DNA of 64,000 nt from Struthio camelus (GCF_040807025.1 NC_090943.1:136659950-136723949); one strand, 5' to 3'. Shown: positions 38,601-49,759, counted from the first letter of the stretch. Numbers and translations: made by a program. The notes: generated by a model from the letters alone, not told the origin.

Positions 38601-41600
38601 GCTATTCCTCCCAGAGCTGGTATTAATTAGCTTGTGAAAGAGAAGACTAAGCAAAAGGCAATTGGAGAAAAAAGCTATAGAGAAGGAAAACTTCAAGATG
38701 AACTTTGAAACTCATGCATATACAGAGACCGTGAAGTTACAAGTCAAGTTAGAAAGGAGCATAATTGATAAAAGGAAGAAAGGAATATAGAAATCATGAC
38801 ATGAGACAGTATTGTAGCTGAAGAAAAGCACAAAAAAGCAACACAGGAGGAGAATGGTGTCCACAGGAAGAAGTTCAGCAGCATCAACATGAGGAAGACA
38901 AAAGGCTGAAGCTGAAAGCAACGTTGAGGGGTAAGGCAAGCAACTTAAAGGGATTTCATGTTACCTAGGCTCAGCTTAGCAGCTTGAGTGTCAGAAGAGG
39001 AGTAACCATTTGTGATTTAGGGATCATTACATGGAAAGCATTAATCTTGAAGTCACTCAGAAAAGGATTCTGAGAAAGGAGGCATCAAGATAGAACCTTG
39101 AAGGACAGCAAGATTACTTATTCCAAACCTGATGAGTCTTAGTTACGTACAATACACAAAACCACACTATATTCTATTTTAATGACCCACTGCATTTAGT
39201 GGGTATAAATATAGTACATCTCCACACTTCTCTATCAAATACACTGATTTTTTTTTCTTTTCTAAAATAGCCTGCTTGTTCTGTTCTTTATTAGTTTTAA
39301 TACTTACAACGCTGTTTCCTGCAGTCACCTCAAGTTCTTATTAAGCTGCAGAATAAAAGCCCTCAATAACGTAGAATAGTTTTTTTGGCACAGGCCACAT
39401 CTCTTCACAAACTTTTTCACACAATGATTACTTTTTCCATAGCTATTTTGGAAGATTGACTTGAAATATCCAGATACTTTTAGCCTGGGTTATGGGTAGC
39501 CTACAGAGACATTACAGTAGAATAACATTGCATACTCTAAGTTCATCCCATCTGTTCTGAGAAAGTTTTACTGAAACCTTCTTACATGCGCATGCCTTTG
39601 GTCATATACATGCATCAAAAAAATGGCTTAAAGCAGGGATCCAAGAGTTTTATTCAGAAAACACCATGAAATAGATGAAATATAAGGCTCAGGGCTGCTG
39701 CACGGACAACTTCCTGCTTTTCAGAGAAGCCTGTTACTAAACCCAAAGAGATTTTCAGGGCTCTAGAGTAGGATGTGTAACACATTCAAGAGCACAGACT
39801 CCTCCCAATCCTGGCAGCATGAAATGTCTAAGGCCAAACATGCAGCGGCCTCACCCTGTAAGGCAACAGAAAGCGCGAAGTATACAGATGCGAGCTTGAA
39901 TATTCACCTAGGCCTGACAGAGAGCCTGTAGTTGCTACTGCTTCAGTACTTATCAACTTCTATTAGATGACCACAACAAAACACTGTTTTGAGGACTATA
40001 GTACAAGGCTTCTAAGGCTGCGTGCAACAAAAACCTTACACTTTCCAGCACAGTGGTTTAGATTCTCGTCATCTTCTTTCATTTACAGTGTCATGACAGC
40101 ACCAAGCTTCTGCCTCCTGCATGACTTCTGCAACCTCTACACCAAAAGGCTAAAAAGCCTACATAAAAAGGACCAGTTCCAGGAGGAGCGGAGTGGTTTT
40201 GTTTTCACATGGTCTTTTTGTTGTGCAACAGCACCATCCAGCTGTCAAACAAAAAAACTGAAATATCTTAACATCAGTATCCAGATTTGGTTTTTGTAAT
40301 ACTTTGGATTACAAAAAAGAACACAGCCAAGATGAAGAACTCTGAAACTATTACAAAAATGGAAAATCTTCTCCCTGATTCTGAATGATTCATATTAGTC
40401 CTTTATGTTACATGCCTGTACATGAACTCAGAAACGTGCTTTAGAAAAACTAAGAACCCAACCCAGTTTATTACTGCTCAGTAAGACTTACTGTAGCTTA
40501 CCTCTGTGTTTCAGTGAAGTGTAAAATATAAGCTCTCATATATGAGGAAAAGACCATTATCTTTGGCTCATAACCAAAGACAATTAATCACACTACAAAA
40601 ATTAATGGAAAAAACTCAACCCTTGCACACATAAGAGCCTATGTTTCGACTACCATAATTTACCACCCCTGAGCTTTACTAGTAAAAGCAAAACCAGCAA
40701 CCTCCAGTAAGGGGAAAAACATACACCTAAAAAAAAGCAGACTTAACTAATGGGATAACTCTTGAGAGGTATTATGGGCAGGAGGAAGAAAACTTTTGCT
40801 TTCTAAGAGTCTTCATAAAAAAAAAGTTGTTTGAAAGTAACAAGGCAGGCTCAATGGAAACACATGGGCAAATCACATATTCCCTAGAACTGATGATTGA
40901 CTACCTGAATTAAACCCATACGGCTATTGCCTAAATTGCCCTGAGATCTTCACCGAGAACCCAGCTTTGTCATAACATCCCCAAGCAGTTTACCATGTGT
41001 ACTCACTGATGATCAGAAAGTCTCTAGTACTATAAACTGTTCCTGCATTACTTGTACCTTAGCTTGTCCTGGGATCTCATCCGGCTTTTTTGCCTTGTAA
41101 GATATTTTGAGTCATGAAAAGTATCTTTGTTTCGGATTTTCTAAAGTCCAGTAGTTTAAAAAGTCCACACGCTCTATAAGCAATACAGGCTGTTCAGGTC
41201 TAAAGATAAGTCACTCTCTCTTACAAGAAAGCAAATAAACAGTGGAGACTAGTAAGCAAATAGTAGCAGGAAGAATTTGCAAGTGTGAAAACCAAGGAGA
41301 AAGGGCTTTTCCACATCCAAAAGGTGAACTAGAAAAGAAAACCTAGGATAGACAAGTGAGATGACTACCTGAAACTTCAGCTTATGTAAGAAAGAATGAG
41401 CATAATTGCTTCAAAAAGATGTCTTTCCTCATACACTAAAACATACAGTAGATTTAAGTGTAGGCCCTGAAAATAAGCATGCAGCAACAGGAAAAACAAC
41501 AAGTATGAGAATAGTAACTAAAGCCATAGGAGCAAATAGAACATGCACAAAGATGCAGTAAAGGTGCCAATTGACAAACCTCTGCCAAGTGAGAGAGCAG

Positions 41601-43490
41601 GTGCCATTAGAGGAGAGAAGCAGCAAGACGAGAAGACTCCAGAGAGCTATAATCCTAAGGAAAAGGGAACAATCAGCTCCCTGAAGGCTGTGAATAAATA
41701 GATCAAATAGAGACATTGGCCATTAAGGAAATATCATGGCTAAGCTGGACAATGAAATGGAAAAAATTCTGCTATCACTAAGAGAGGGAGAGCATGCAGA
41801 ACACAGAATCTTCAAAAAGAGGACCTGTATTAGAGAATCATTACAGGACTACTTCACCATTACAGAAAGAACAAAGCTATCAGAAAAAAAGGTGGAATAA
41901 GACAAACCAAAGAGCTAGAGCCAGTGAAAGAAAGAATTTGGGCCAAGCAGGCAAGAAGAAAAGACTGGAAAGCAGGAGGGTATTGAAAGAATTTGGAGGT
42001 GATAGGCAAGTCAGAGCTTTTGAAGTTATTATGGAAGTTTCTTCTCCATACCACACACAAGATATGATGAACAAGAGCTTAAATTGCAAGTACAGAGAAA
42101 ATAATTTAAAAAAATTAAGTATCTGGCAACCTTTATTGGAAAAATTTTTATTTCCCTCACCAGAGCTCACTAGAGAACTTGCTACACGGTTTGGAGGCTG
42201 GACAGTTATGCACAGGGAGCTGTATATTGAAAAAGCATAGAGTTACACACTCTTTCCAGCAAGAGAAAGAAAGGGTATGATCCATTCACCGCTGAAACTC
42301 AAGTGAGTAAGAACAGCCAGAACGAAAAAAATAAAAGCAGACATTACCAAAAACTAATAAAGGGAAGTTACCTCCACTAGTTACTAGTCAGGTCAAACAA
42401 CAAGGGGGAAGGTGGAAACAGAAAACCCACTGAGCATAGAAATAGGCCTCTAATGGAAAGAGATGAGGAGCAAGCCAAAAGGAGAAACTGGAAGCCATGA
42501 AGTCTTTCCAAAACACTCTAAATAGATACAACACTTTTACACCATCCTCCATGAGGTCAGCCAGAGTTCTGCCAGCCTCATTGCAACAAGTCTTAAAGGA
42601 TTTCACATGGAACTTGAGCTCATGACAGTGTTTTTTTCTTGTTTTATCACAGGGTGTAATTTTAAGCCAGGGCACCAGAAGGTAATCAAGGTAGGAAGGT
42701 AGCATTTCACTAGACAGTAACCTGATTACACTTACTAGCTGTTCAGTGTAGTGAAGGAATCAATCTTAATTAATAGTAATTACCTGTTCAAACTGCAAGC
42801 TTTGACCAGTCCTGTATGAGGAAAGGTTTCCAAACCTAGGCCATCAGCTGTCTAGAAAGTCTTACATAGATGTACTATAGTTAAGCCTGCAGTGTCACTC
42901 TGTATGTATTTACATGTCTACTAGCTCCCTCCAAGCAAAGTATCCATTTACTATCCAGAGAAGGTACTATTACTACTCAGTTCAATCCTGAGTTCAGTTC
43001 ATCTTCATTAAACTCTAACCTTGTAACAAGCAAAGCTTGTCAATTTGATCTAGAGCAAGCTTTTGCTTTCAGGGATGAGTGCAGTCGTAAGCCTTCCTAA
43101 GGACAGCTTGTTGAATTTGAGATTTTAGTTCATGAACAATCTTATTTAAACCATGGACATGGAATACAGTCCACATGAAAATACTGATGTAACCACATAT
43201 GCAGAAATGCAAAACAACCGTTAGAATAGCTAGACACAAGAAACATGCTGCAAAGTCTTTCTATATCTGCTTTGTCCTTAGTACTATATTGCAACTCCCA
43301 CCATCACCCCTTTTTGAACAAACTTTTCAGAAGTCCCATTAATTTGATAGCAGTTTGTAACATGTTAAGTTTCTGCTTCCAAAGTGTCTAGACATAAGTT
43401 GTATCAGTACCCACAGTTTCCAGTGAAAGACCAAGTTCCCATGAGGAGAAGTATGAACAGAACCAAGAAGTCATATTTCAAAAGTTAAGA
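29700..43490. other. Intergenic between SDR16C5 and CHCHD7, no gene recognised
   Basis: AT-rich sequence with scattered A- and T-runs. The longest frame away from GC-rich DNA is 148 codons at 41794-42240 (plus strand), lysine- and arginine-rich with no domain I recognise. It sits in purine-rich DNA, where such frames arise by composition. No extra SDR-family exon is visible, so no SDR16C6-like neighbour is present here. Confidence 0.55.
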
Positions 43491-43496
43491 GCTTAT

Positions 43497-43502
43497 TTTA
43501 AT
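43497..43502 (-). terminator. Candidate polyadenylation signal of CHCHD7
   Basis: ATTAAA on the minus strand about 100 bases after the CHCHD7 stop codon. This is a common variant hexamer at a plausible distance. Confidence 0.5.
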
Positions 43503-43598
43503 TCCAGATAATGGCAACAGTAAAATCCAGTCTATAAGCTCGCTGCTGACAAGTCTTCATATGTACAGTGAAAACAGTAAAACAATGCAAGTTTGTAG

Positions 43599-43700
43599 TC
43601 AGTAGGGCTTCCCTATTGATTCCAACATTTTCCTTCTCTCTTCTGCCAAGGGCATCTCTGGTTTCACACCATTTCTTCTCCTTTGCATCATAATATCATG
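43599..43700 (-). CDS. CHCHD7: CHCHD7 last coding exon (residues 52-84)
   Basis: The minus-strand acceptor TTTATTTTCAG precedes [14 protein letters not shown]. The frame ends ESIGKPY then TGA at 43601-43599. Confidence 0.94.
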   Translation of the reverse strand, partial: HDIMMQRRRNGVKPEMPLAEERRKMLESIGKPY

Positions 43701-45250
43701 CTGAAAATAAAAGAAAGTGAGAATGAGAACAGAGATTTCTCTGAAGTCTTTGCCTCTATTCAGTAGGCGCTCAATAAGGTTCTTCACAGAGGTATTTTTT
43801 ATTTCAGAATCCAGATACTCTAGATCTGATTAGCTGATAGCTTAAACTAAGTACTAGGGCATCTAGTTATCTGTTAGTTCACCTTGCTGCTTCAGGAGAC
43901 AGTGAAATCAAATAAAGAATTACGATATCCCCATGAGACTGTGTCAGACATCTGTCTGGACAACAGCTTTTTTGTTGTTTGTGCAAGTACTTAAAAGCAT
44001 CAGCTAAAGAGCTCTTCACTTGCAAGGCATAAGCAAAGAAAACAGAACAGTTTAACTGTGGATAGTTCCTCAAAACTTTTCTACCCAGAAGGAGGAAATA
44101 AGGACATCAGAGATGAAGAACAAACTCTTCCTAAGCTTTATCTTAGGTTAAAGATAACATGGCCAAAAATAATGGAAGACTAGATAGACATCTTACCTCA
44201 GATAGCTTTCCTTATAGCTATTTAAGGAGAACTTATTACTAGAAATATCTGACTTAGATTCAAAGGGAAACATATCAGGTATTGTATGAACATTCACTTA
44301 CAAATCTAAGAGGGTAAACTTAGGAGAGCCAAGTAGAATAGTTCGATGTATATCTGCTTAAGTCTTCCAGCAGCACATACTGAGACTACCTAGGAACTCT
44401 ACCTAGGTCTGTAGGTCACTGTAAGAACAGGGGTAGTCAGCACCAATTACATCTAAAGGGTTGAAAAAGCAGTGTATCAGAAGTAATAGAGCAAAGTGTG
44501 GAGTAAGATTCATGCTCTACTGTGCTTAAACCCGCTTACCCAGAATTTTCTGCAGCTTTTGTACTTCAAAAAATAATCAGTACACTTATTCTTGTCATAG
44601 TTGTTGTCATCCATACATTTTCTAGAGGCGTCCGTTTCCTTTAACAGGGGAAAACACACTTCAGAGATGAGAGAAGTCACTGCACTAAAAGTGTACAAAT
44701 TCTAAAGAATCACTGAACATCTATGAAGATAGAAGGCTGCTACTCAGATGAAAGAGGAATATCAAGGAGGGTAGGCTAACATCCATCACAAAGCATAGTA
44801 AGTAATCCCAAGCAATGACTTCATTTGGTGACAAAAATTAGTACAGGAATCCACAGGATAGCTGTTTGCCAAGATGCTTGGTATAACCCACAAAGGATGA
44901 TTTTAAAAATGAATTAAGCTCATCTAACCAGGATTTTTGACTCTTATTTTAAGGATAGAAATTTTGGAAAACTGCTACCTGTTGTGTTGCTCCTATTTAT
45001 GAAGGATTACTGGTTGTCAATTCACTTACTACAAAGTATGGCTTTAAACTTATTTCCCCCCCTCCTTCAAACTCTTCAAGAAGCTTTTTATGCAACATAG
45101 CCATGCAAAAGTGCTATCCACAGTGTAATCTCTAGAAGAATCGTCTTATTATTTTAGCGTAAAAATGTAGGAGCAGAAATCACAATTTGATCTTACCGCT
45201 ACACATGGGTTTACATCATGGTCTCTAAGCTGTTGCACATGTCTGGACAT
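43599..45250 (-). CDS. CHCHD7: CHCHD7, twin CX9C mitochondrial protein, three coding exons
   Basis: Small intermembrane-space protein of the MIA40-imported twin-CX9C class, related to yeast Cox23 and linked to cytochrome c oxidase assembly. Minus-strand coding exons are 45250-45197 (18 codons), 44638-44540 (33 codons) and 43700-43599 (33 codons plus stop), giving 84 residues; from memory human has 85. Cys16/Cys26 and Cys37/Cys47 form two CX9C pairs, which fold as a coiled-coil-helix-coiled-coil-helix domain. All three exons join in phase 0. Residues such as [17 protein letters not shown] and [10 protein letters not shown] align one-to-one with human CHCHD7. There is no targeting presequence, as expected. 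The start ATG at 45250 gives the same 18-residue first coding exon as the human protein. The gene is intact. Confidence 0.95.
44540..44638 (-). CDS. CHCHD7: CHCHD7 middle coding exon (residues 19-51)
   Basis: The acceptor CTGTTAAAG lies before ETDASRKC. The exon contains three of the four CX9C cysteines (26, 37, 47) and ends in Trp51 at a GTAAGC donor. Confidence 0.94.
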
Positions 45251-45263
45251 TCTAGATGGACAC
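45197..45263 (-). CDS. CHCHD7: CHCHD7 first coding exon (residues 1-18) with 13-base leader
   Basis: The minus-strand exon opens after GCAG at about 45267-45264, with 13 leader bases and then ATG at 45250-45248. It encodes [18 protein letters not shown], including the first CX9C cysteine, and ends at GTAAGA. An alternative acceptor six bases upstream would change only the leader. Confidence 0.9.
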
Positions 45264-45267
45264 CTGC

Positions 45268-47689
45268 ACCTTGGTCAGAAACAGAAAAGAAACAGGTTAA
45301 GAATCTTTTTTTTATATTGAAGGATTACATTTCAATTTCCTTTGCAGCATCTAGTGAAGGCCTCAGTTCAGCACACGAGCAGCTTAAAGAATTAATGCAA
45401 AACTACTGTTTTGCAAAACTGTATTTCAAAGAGGGCAAAAAAAGAAAAAAGCACTGTCTAACAGCAAGACAACTCAAACCAGTTCAGTCCATCACCAGGA
45501 CTCTTATTACCTCATAAATTCCTACAGGGAGCGAAGCCATTGTGGTGACCCTTATACGAGCCCATCATACTGCTGAGGAAGTGAACACATCTAGTATTTT
45601 GGTCAAACAGCTACAGGAAACAGCCAGCACTTTATACACTCATCCTTCAGTTAACAAGGCTGGGGAACAAAGCACAAAAAAAAAAACTTTCCAGACTTGT
45701 GCCTACTTTTTGCCTGGATCACGCTGTCTGCATTCTTTACTGAGCTTTCCCAGATGTATAGAAGCCTTCTCCTGTGTTGCTGTATCAGACAGGTATTTGA
45801 TAACAGAAAAAAGCTGTCGCCCTGCAAGGAGACACCCACTTACAGCATGCTTGACAGTCTGAAATCTCAGAACTGGTCAAATCTCATTGAACTGGTCAAA
45901 TTTTTGACCGGTTTATTAGTTTGATACTGAATGTAGAAACCGCAAGCTTAAGAGACAGTGAGGGTCCAGTGCCGATAGCCTAGTTGATCCAGCATTGCTC
46001 TTTTTGATGTCATCAGCAGACCCTTTGCTACTTCCCATGCATTAACTCTGGCAGAGATGTGGCCTGGAGGTTGCTGTTCCAAACAGAGACCAATTCTAAC
46101 AAAAAGGCTAAATTAACATTTACCACATGACAGTGAGCGAACACAGAGAAACACAGGACTGAGGAAGAAACAGTCCTTAACAGCAAAACTAAAGTGCAGT
46201 TGATTAAGGAGATTAAAAACACCTTGGCTTGGTCTCAGTTTATTTTTACTTAAGATATTGCTAACTCTAAGCTCAAATGCGTTTCTTTCACGTTTGTTAC
46301 CAATTACTGCAGACCTGCAGTAAAAAGCCAATTTTGTGCTATATCAGCTACCAAAAGTCAAATATTGCTGGCAGTTACCCGTAGACAAACCTCAAAGAAA
46401 ACAACGTTCTAGAGGAAGGTTCCTCCTCCAGTAAAAGCAGGCTAAGTGAGTAAGCCTTAATTTTCACATCTAGGACTTCAGCATACTCTCTTGGCAGTTG
46501 GAATATCCTCCCCCCCCTTTTACTCCTCATGACACAAACAATTTTATGGGAGTGGGTCTTAAAAAAAAAAAAGAAAAAGCACACTCATGCATCAGGAAAC
46601 TCTTCCACTTTCTTTTGAGAGCCATCCAGTGTTGAAGCTGTTTGATCAGGCAGTTAAAACTAAAATGGGGACACAGGCAAGTAGAACAGCAGCATCATCC
46701 TGGATTTGAAAGCAGGAGGCAGGAAGAAAAAGGGGAAAAAAGCAGCATATCACAATACCTCATCTAAGTTCAGAACATGAGATTTTGGAGGTTTGTTTAC
46801 ATCCAGTTGTAACTCAGCATTACACTGACTTTAGGAGTATTGGTAAACATCACCAAAGCAATTATACTTGAAGGAGTACAATATAAGATTGACTTCTGCC
46901 GCCTTCTCTGACAAAGGATTCCCAAGGGATTTGTGGGCACCATCAGCACTGTTCTTCAGACACACTGCAATTAACATTTTCAGTTTGATTCCGCTACCAA
47001 GATCTGCTAACATACCCAAATCTAGGATACGACGCATAGAATACATTGAACACCTACTTAATGAACAGGCAGTCTGAGTTCCTATGAAGCTGCTAAGTTC
47101 AGAGTAGGCAAATGCTTAAACATAGTTGGTACTATTAAAGGTCTGATACTTCCCGTACACGTTCCCTCCTCCCCTGCTTTCCAAAGTTCTTCAGAATTTG
47201 AAACATTATCAGCTAAGAAGGGCAAGCAGGTCATATTCAAACACTACTATTTGATTAAATTAATTGGCAGGAAGTTATCTTTTCCCCACAGTTTTTACAC
47301 GTATATATACTTCCCTTTCCACTTTAAGGCTACAGGTCTGAGCCCAACCATAACCAAGGTCTCATCTATGCCACAGTTCTTAATTACACTTTAACACATT
47401 AACAGTTGTAAGCTGTACTACAGAGAAATACATTTGTTGCTAGCGTTCTGTAACCCTAAGGCTTTTTCAGTTCATAAACCATCAGGACATTTTCCATGGG
47501 CTTCCTCCATTCAAAGGGTTTATATATATATATATGTATATTTACATACAGCATTGCTGATTATGCTGCAACACAAACCAGGTTATTAAACCTTAAACCC
47601 TAAGGCCAGGGCTGTATAAAAACTCTACAGTTTCTGCCGATATTACAACGGGGAGAGCGGAGGGGGAAGGAGGCAGTGAGCAGATCTGG
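45268..47689. other. CHCHD7 first intron, AT-rich part
   Basis: Non-coding. It contains (TA)n at 47521-47536, an A-run near 46561-46571 and a short direct repeat, CTGGTCAAAT, near 45873-45902. No exon is recognised. Confidence 0.7.
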
Positions 47690-47948
47690 ATGCTCCACAC
47701 GAGAGAGCCGGTTTGCCTGCCTCAGCTTCCAACGGGGGGCTTGGGGGGGGGGAAGGCGAGCCAGGTTCAGAGGGTGAGGGGAGGCCACCGCGGGGCCAGC
47801 CAGCGCCTGAGGCGACACCGGCACCCCGAGGGGCGCGGGTGCCCGCCGCTAACCCCCCGCCTTCCCCCCACGGACGGCCAGGGGCCCGCAAGAGCGCGGG
47901 GCCCACGCCGAGAAGCAGCGCGACAGCCCCGCGCGCGGAAGCGCCGCG

Positions 47949-47995
47949 CCCCAACGGCCCCCGGCGCCCCAACGGCCCCCGGCGCGCGCGCGCGC
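47949..47995. repeat. Perfect 18-bp tandem duplication plus (CG)n tract
   Basis: The 18-bp unit beginning CCCCAACGG at 47949 is repeated exactly at 47967-47984 and runs straight into CGCGCGCGCGC. It lies in the 5' part of CHCHD7 intron 1 inside the CpG island. Confidence 0.9.
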
Positions 47996-48280
47996 AGCCT
48001 GCCCTCGGCACCACCTGCCGCCAACGAGCAGGGCCCGGGCCCGGCCGCGGCGCAGCCCTCCGCCGCCGCCCGGCGAGGCAGGGCTCCCCCAGCCCGGCCG
48101 GCCGCGGCAGGGCGAAAGGACGAGCGAGCCGTTCCCCGTGGCAGCGGCACCCCGGAGCGGCGCGGGGGCAGCGGCGGCCGGGAGAAGAGCGGCGCGGGTC
48201 GCCGGCGGCACTCACCTCCGTCCGCGGCCGTGTCCGCGGGAGCGCGGGGCGGGAGGGGGCTGCCCCGTCTCCAATTCGAA

Positions 48281-48288
48281 AGACGTCA
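48281..48288 (-). promoter_or_regulatory. CRE-like site (TGACGTCT)
   Basis: On the minus strand TGACGTCT differs by one base from the CREB/ATF consensus. A CCAAT pentamer sits 10 bases away at 48271-48275. Confidence 0.5.
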
Positions 48289-48407
48289 GCGCTTCGGGCA
48301 GCCCGCTTAAGTAGGGGCGCAGCCTACCCCGCTCCCGGCCTCGCGGCTCCCCCCGGCCCAGCGCCGCCGCCGCCCACGCCCCGGCGGCGCTGAGTGGCAC
48401 GGCCGGG

Positions 48408-48420
48408 CCGCCAATGGCGG
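48408..48420. promoter_or_regulatory. CCAAT box fused to YY1-like ATGGCGGC, near-palindrome
   Basis: CCGCCAATGGCGG reads almost the same on both strands. It holds a CCAAT pentamer and, on the plus strand, an ATGGCGGC core as in YY1 sites, both common in CpG-island bidirectional promoters. Confidence 0.5.
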
Positions 48421-48599
48421 CGGCGGCGGGCCCGCCCCGGCCTTGAGCGGCGCCTCCTTCCACCAACGGTGCGGGCGGCGCGGGCGGCAGGCGCCGGCGG
48501 CGGGGCGCGGCCGCGGCGCTGACTGACGGGGGGAGGCGTCCAACCCGCGGTGCGTGTGGGCGGCGGGCGGTGTGGGCGCGGCGTGTGCGGCAGGCTGGG

Positions 48600-48765
48600 C
48601 TGCACCGCAGCGCATACACTACAATGGCTGCTGGAAAGACGGGAAAGCAAACAATTTCCAGGCCCGCCGCGTCCAGCCCGAAATATGGGGAAAAAATTAC
48701 AGAAAAATCGGAGAACACTGTAAAGGGTGGAAACGGGGCGCAGAGGGGATGCTGAGGCTCCCGCG
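48600..48765 (+). other. Candidate alternative leader exon of PLAG1
   Basis: Less GC-rich sequence ending at a consensus donor (GTGAGT at 48766). It contains a 43-codon frame, 48624-48755, starting MAAGKTGKQ with a favourable start context (A at -3, G at +4) and ending before the donor. It could be an upstream frame in a leader exon, a separate short transcript, or unused. Confidence 0.4.
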
Positions 48766-48836
48766 GTGAGTCTGCTGCGGGTTTGGGGGGCAGGCGCCGG
48801 GGTTTAGCAGGGAAATATCAGGGTTATTTAAATTAT

Positions 48837-48880
48837 GAAGGGGGAGGAGGAGAAGGAGGGGGGAGAGGAGAGAGGAGCAG
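48837..48880 (+). repeat. Polypurine tract
   Basis: About 44 bases of almost only G and A, mainly GGAGGAG and GAGAGGAG units, inside the promoter island. Confidence 0.9.
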
Positions 48881-49126
48881 CGAGCAGTGAGGAAAAGTTT
48901 GTGTTAATCATCCCTGCCTTCCATCCTTCTTCCCCCATCTCCCTCAGCCCCCCACCACCCTGCGTCGGACCCCCCTCGAGGAGAAAAACAGGGGAGGCGA
49001 GGCGAGGCGAGCGGTGCCCCCCCTTCTTTCTCCCTTGGAGGGAGAAAGAGATGATTTTCAGAAAAAAAAAAAAAAACACCCTCTCTCAGGAGTTTCCTCC
49101 ACTCCTCCCCTCCCTCCCTGCGGCGC

Positions 49127-49134
49127 TATATTGG
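49127..49134 (+). promoter_or_regulatory. TATA-like box overlapping inverted CCAAT
   Basis: TATATTGG stands alone in GC-rich DNA. TATATT could place a plus-strand start about 25-30 bases downstream, and ATTGG (49130-49134) is an inverted CCAAT box. Either reading supports a plus-strand promoter here. Confidence 0.5.
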
Positions 49135-49154
49135 TTCGCGAGAGAGCGGGCGAG

Positions 49155-49696
49155 GCAGCGGTCTGCCCGGGGGACGGCAGGAGGGCGCGGGGTGCCCGCC
49201 GCCGCCGACCCCCGGGGCCGGGGCCGGGGCCGGGGCCCGCGCCGGGGCCGGGGCCGGGGCCGCGGCGGCGGCGGCGCGGGGCAGGAGCGGCGCGGCCGCC
49301 CCCTCCCCTGCTCGCCTCTGCGGAGCCTGTGCTGTGAATGCAGTGACAGCGGCGAGAGCGGCGAGAGGGAGCGGAAGACATTAGAGACCGCGGTGCCGAA
49401 AAATGAGGGAAAAAATTAATATAAATTCACCCCCCGCCTCAAACCGGCCGATTTTCGCACAGAAATTTCCCCCGTGGACCCGGCTACCCGTAGGGTGTCC
49501 CCCGGACCTGGCGGCTCCGTCTTTGGGGGGATCCGGAGGGACTTTGGGGCACTCGACCCCCCTTTCCCTGCGTTTTTTGGACAAAAGTTTTTTTTTTCGT
49601 AATAAAGAAACGAATTTGCCTGCTCTCCCCCTCCGAGTGGCCCAGAAGCTTTTCCCTTCCCCATCGGTGTGTGTTTAGAGAAAAGTGTGAACCCAA
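49155..49696 (+). other. PLAG1: Presumed PLAG1 untranslated first exon
   Basis: Starts downstream of the TATA-like/CCAAT element and ends at a consensus donor (GTAAGT at 49697). No protein is encoded; PLAG1's first exons are non-coding in mammals and its zinc-finger exons lie further downstream. The assignment rests on synteny with CHCHD7 and SDR16C5 and on the divergent layout, not on sequence identity. The exon would include the GGGGCC repeat. Confidence 0.5.
49214..49276 (+). repeat. GGGGCC hexanucleotide repeat followed by CGG repeat
   Basis: Four GGGGCC units (49214-49237), one diverged unit (CGCGCC), three more GGGGCC units (49244-49261), then about four CGG units. The G-runs allow G-quadruplex folding on the plus strand. 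It lies within the presumed PLAG1 leader. Confidence 0.95.
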
Positions 49697-49759
49697 GTAA
49701 GTGCTGAGTCGTGTTGCATTGGGGAGGGGGGTTTGCTAACTGAAAGCAGGAGAGATCCG

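Larger units (their letters stand above)
48216..48480 (-). other. CHCHD7: CHCHD7 untranslated first exon
   Basis: On the minus strand a consensus donor (GAG then GTGAGT, at 48215-48210) ends a GC-rich leader exon. It would join the acceptor before the coding exon at 45263. The transcription start is not visible and the upper limit given is a guess, placed below the CCAAT/YY1 element cluster region. Confidence 0.6.
47690..49340. promoter_or_regulatory. CpG island, divergent CHCHD7 / PLAG1 promoter
   Basis: Very GC- and CpG-rich over about 1.6 kb. CHCHD7 leaves it on the minus strand (leader exon donor at 48215). A plus-strand leader leaves it in the other direction (donors at 48766 and 49697). 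In mammals PLAG1 and CHCHD7 are head-to-head neighbours sharing a promoter region, so the same arrangement is inferred here. Visible elements include a CRE-like octamer, CCAAT boxes and a TATA-like box. Long frames on both strands are GC-bias artefacts. Confidence 0.85.

Noticed and set aside
41794-42240. 148-codon basic frame as a gene
   Set aside because: Low-complexity lysine/arginine-rich translation of purine-rich DNA, with no recognised domain, splice sites or promoter.
47643-48718. Several frames of 100-226 codons across the CHCHD7/PLAG1 island
   Set aside because: Same GC-bias artefact. The real CHCHD7 leader exon on the minus strand is identified by its donor, not by an open frame.
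48835-49419. 194-codon frame with Gly-Arg repeats
   Set aside because: It follows from the GGGGCC repeat and GC-rich DNA and lies in a presumed untranslated exon.
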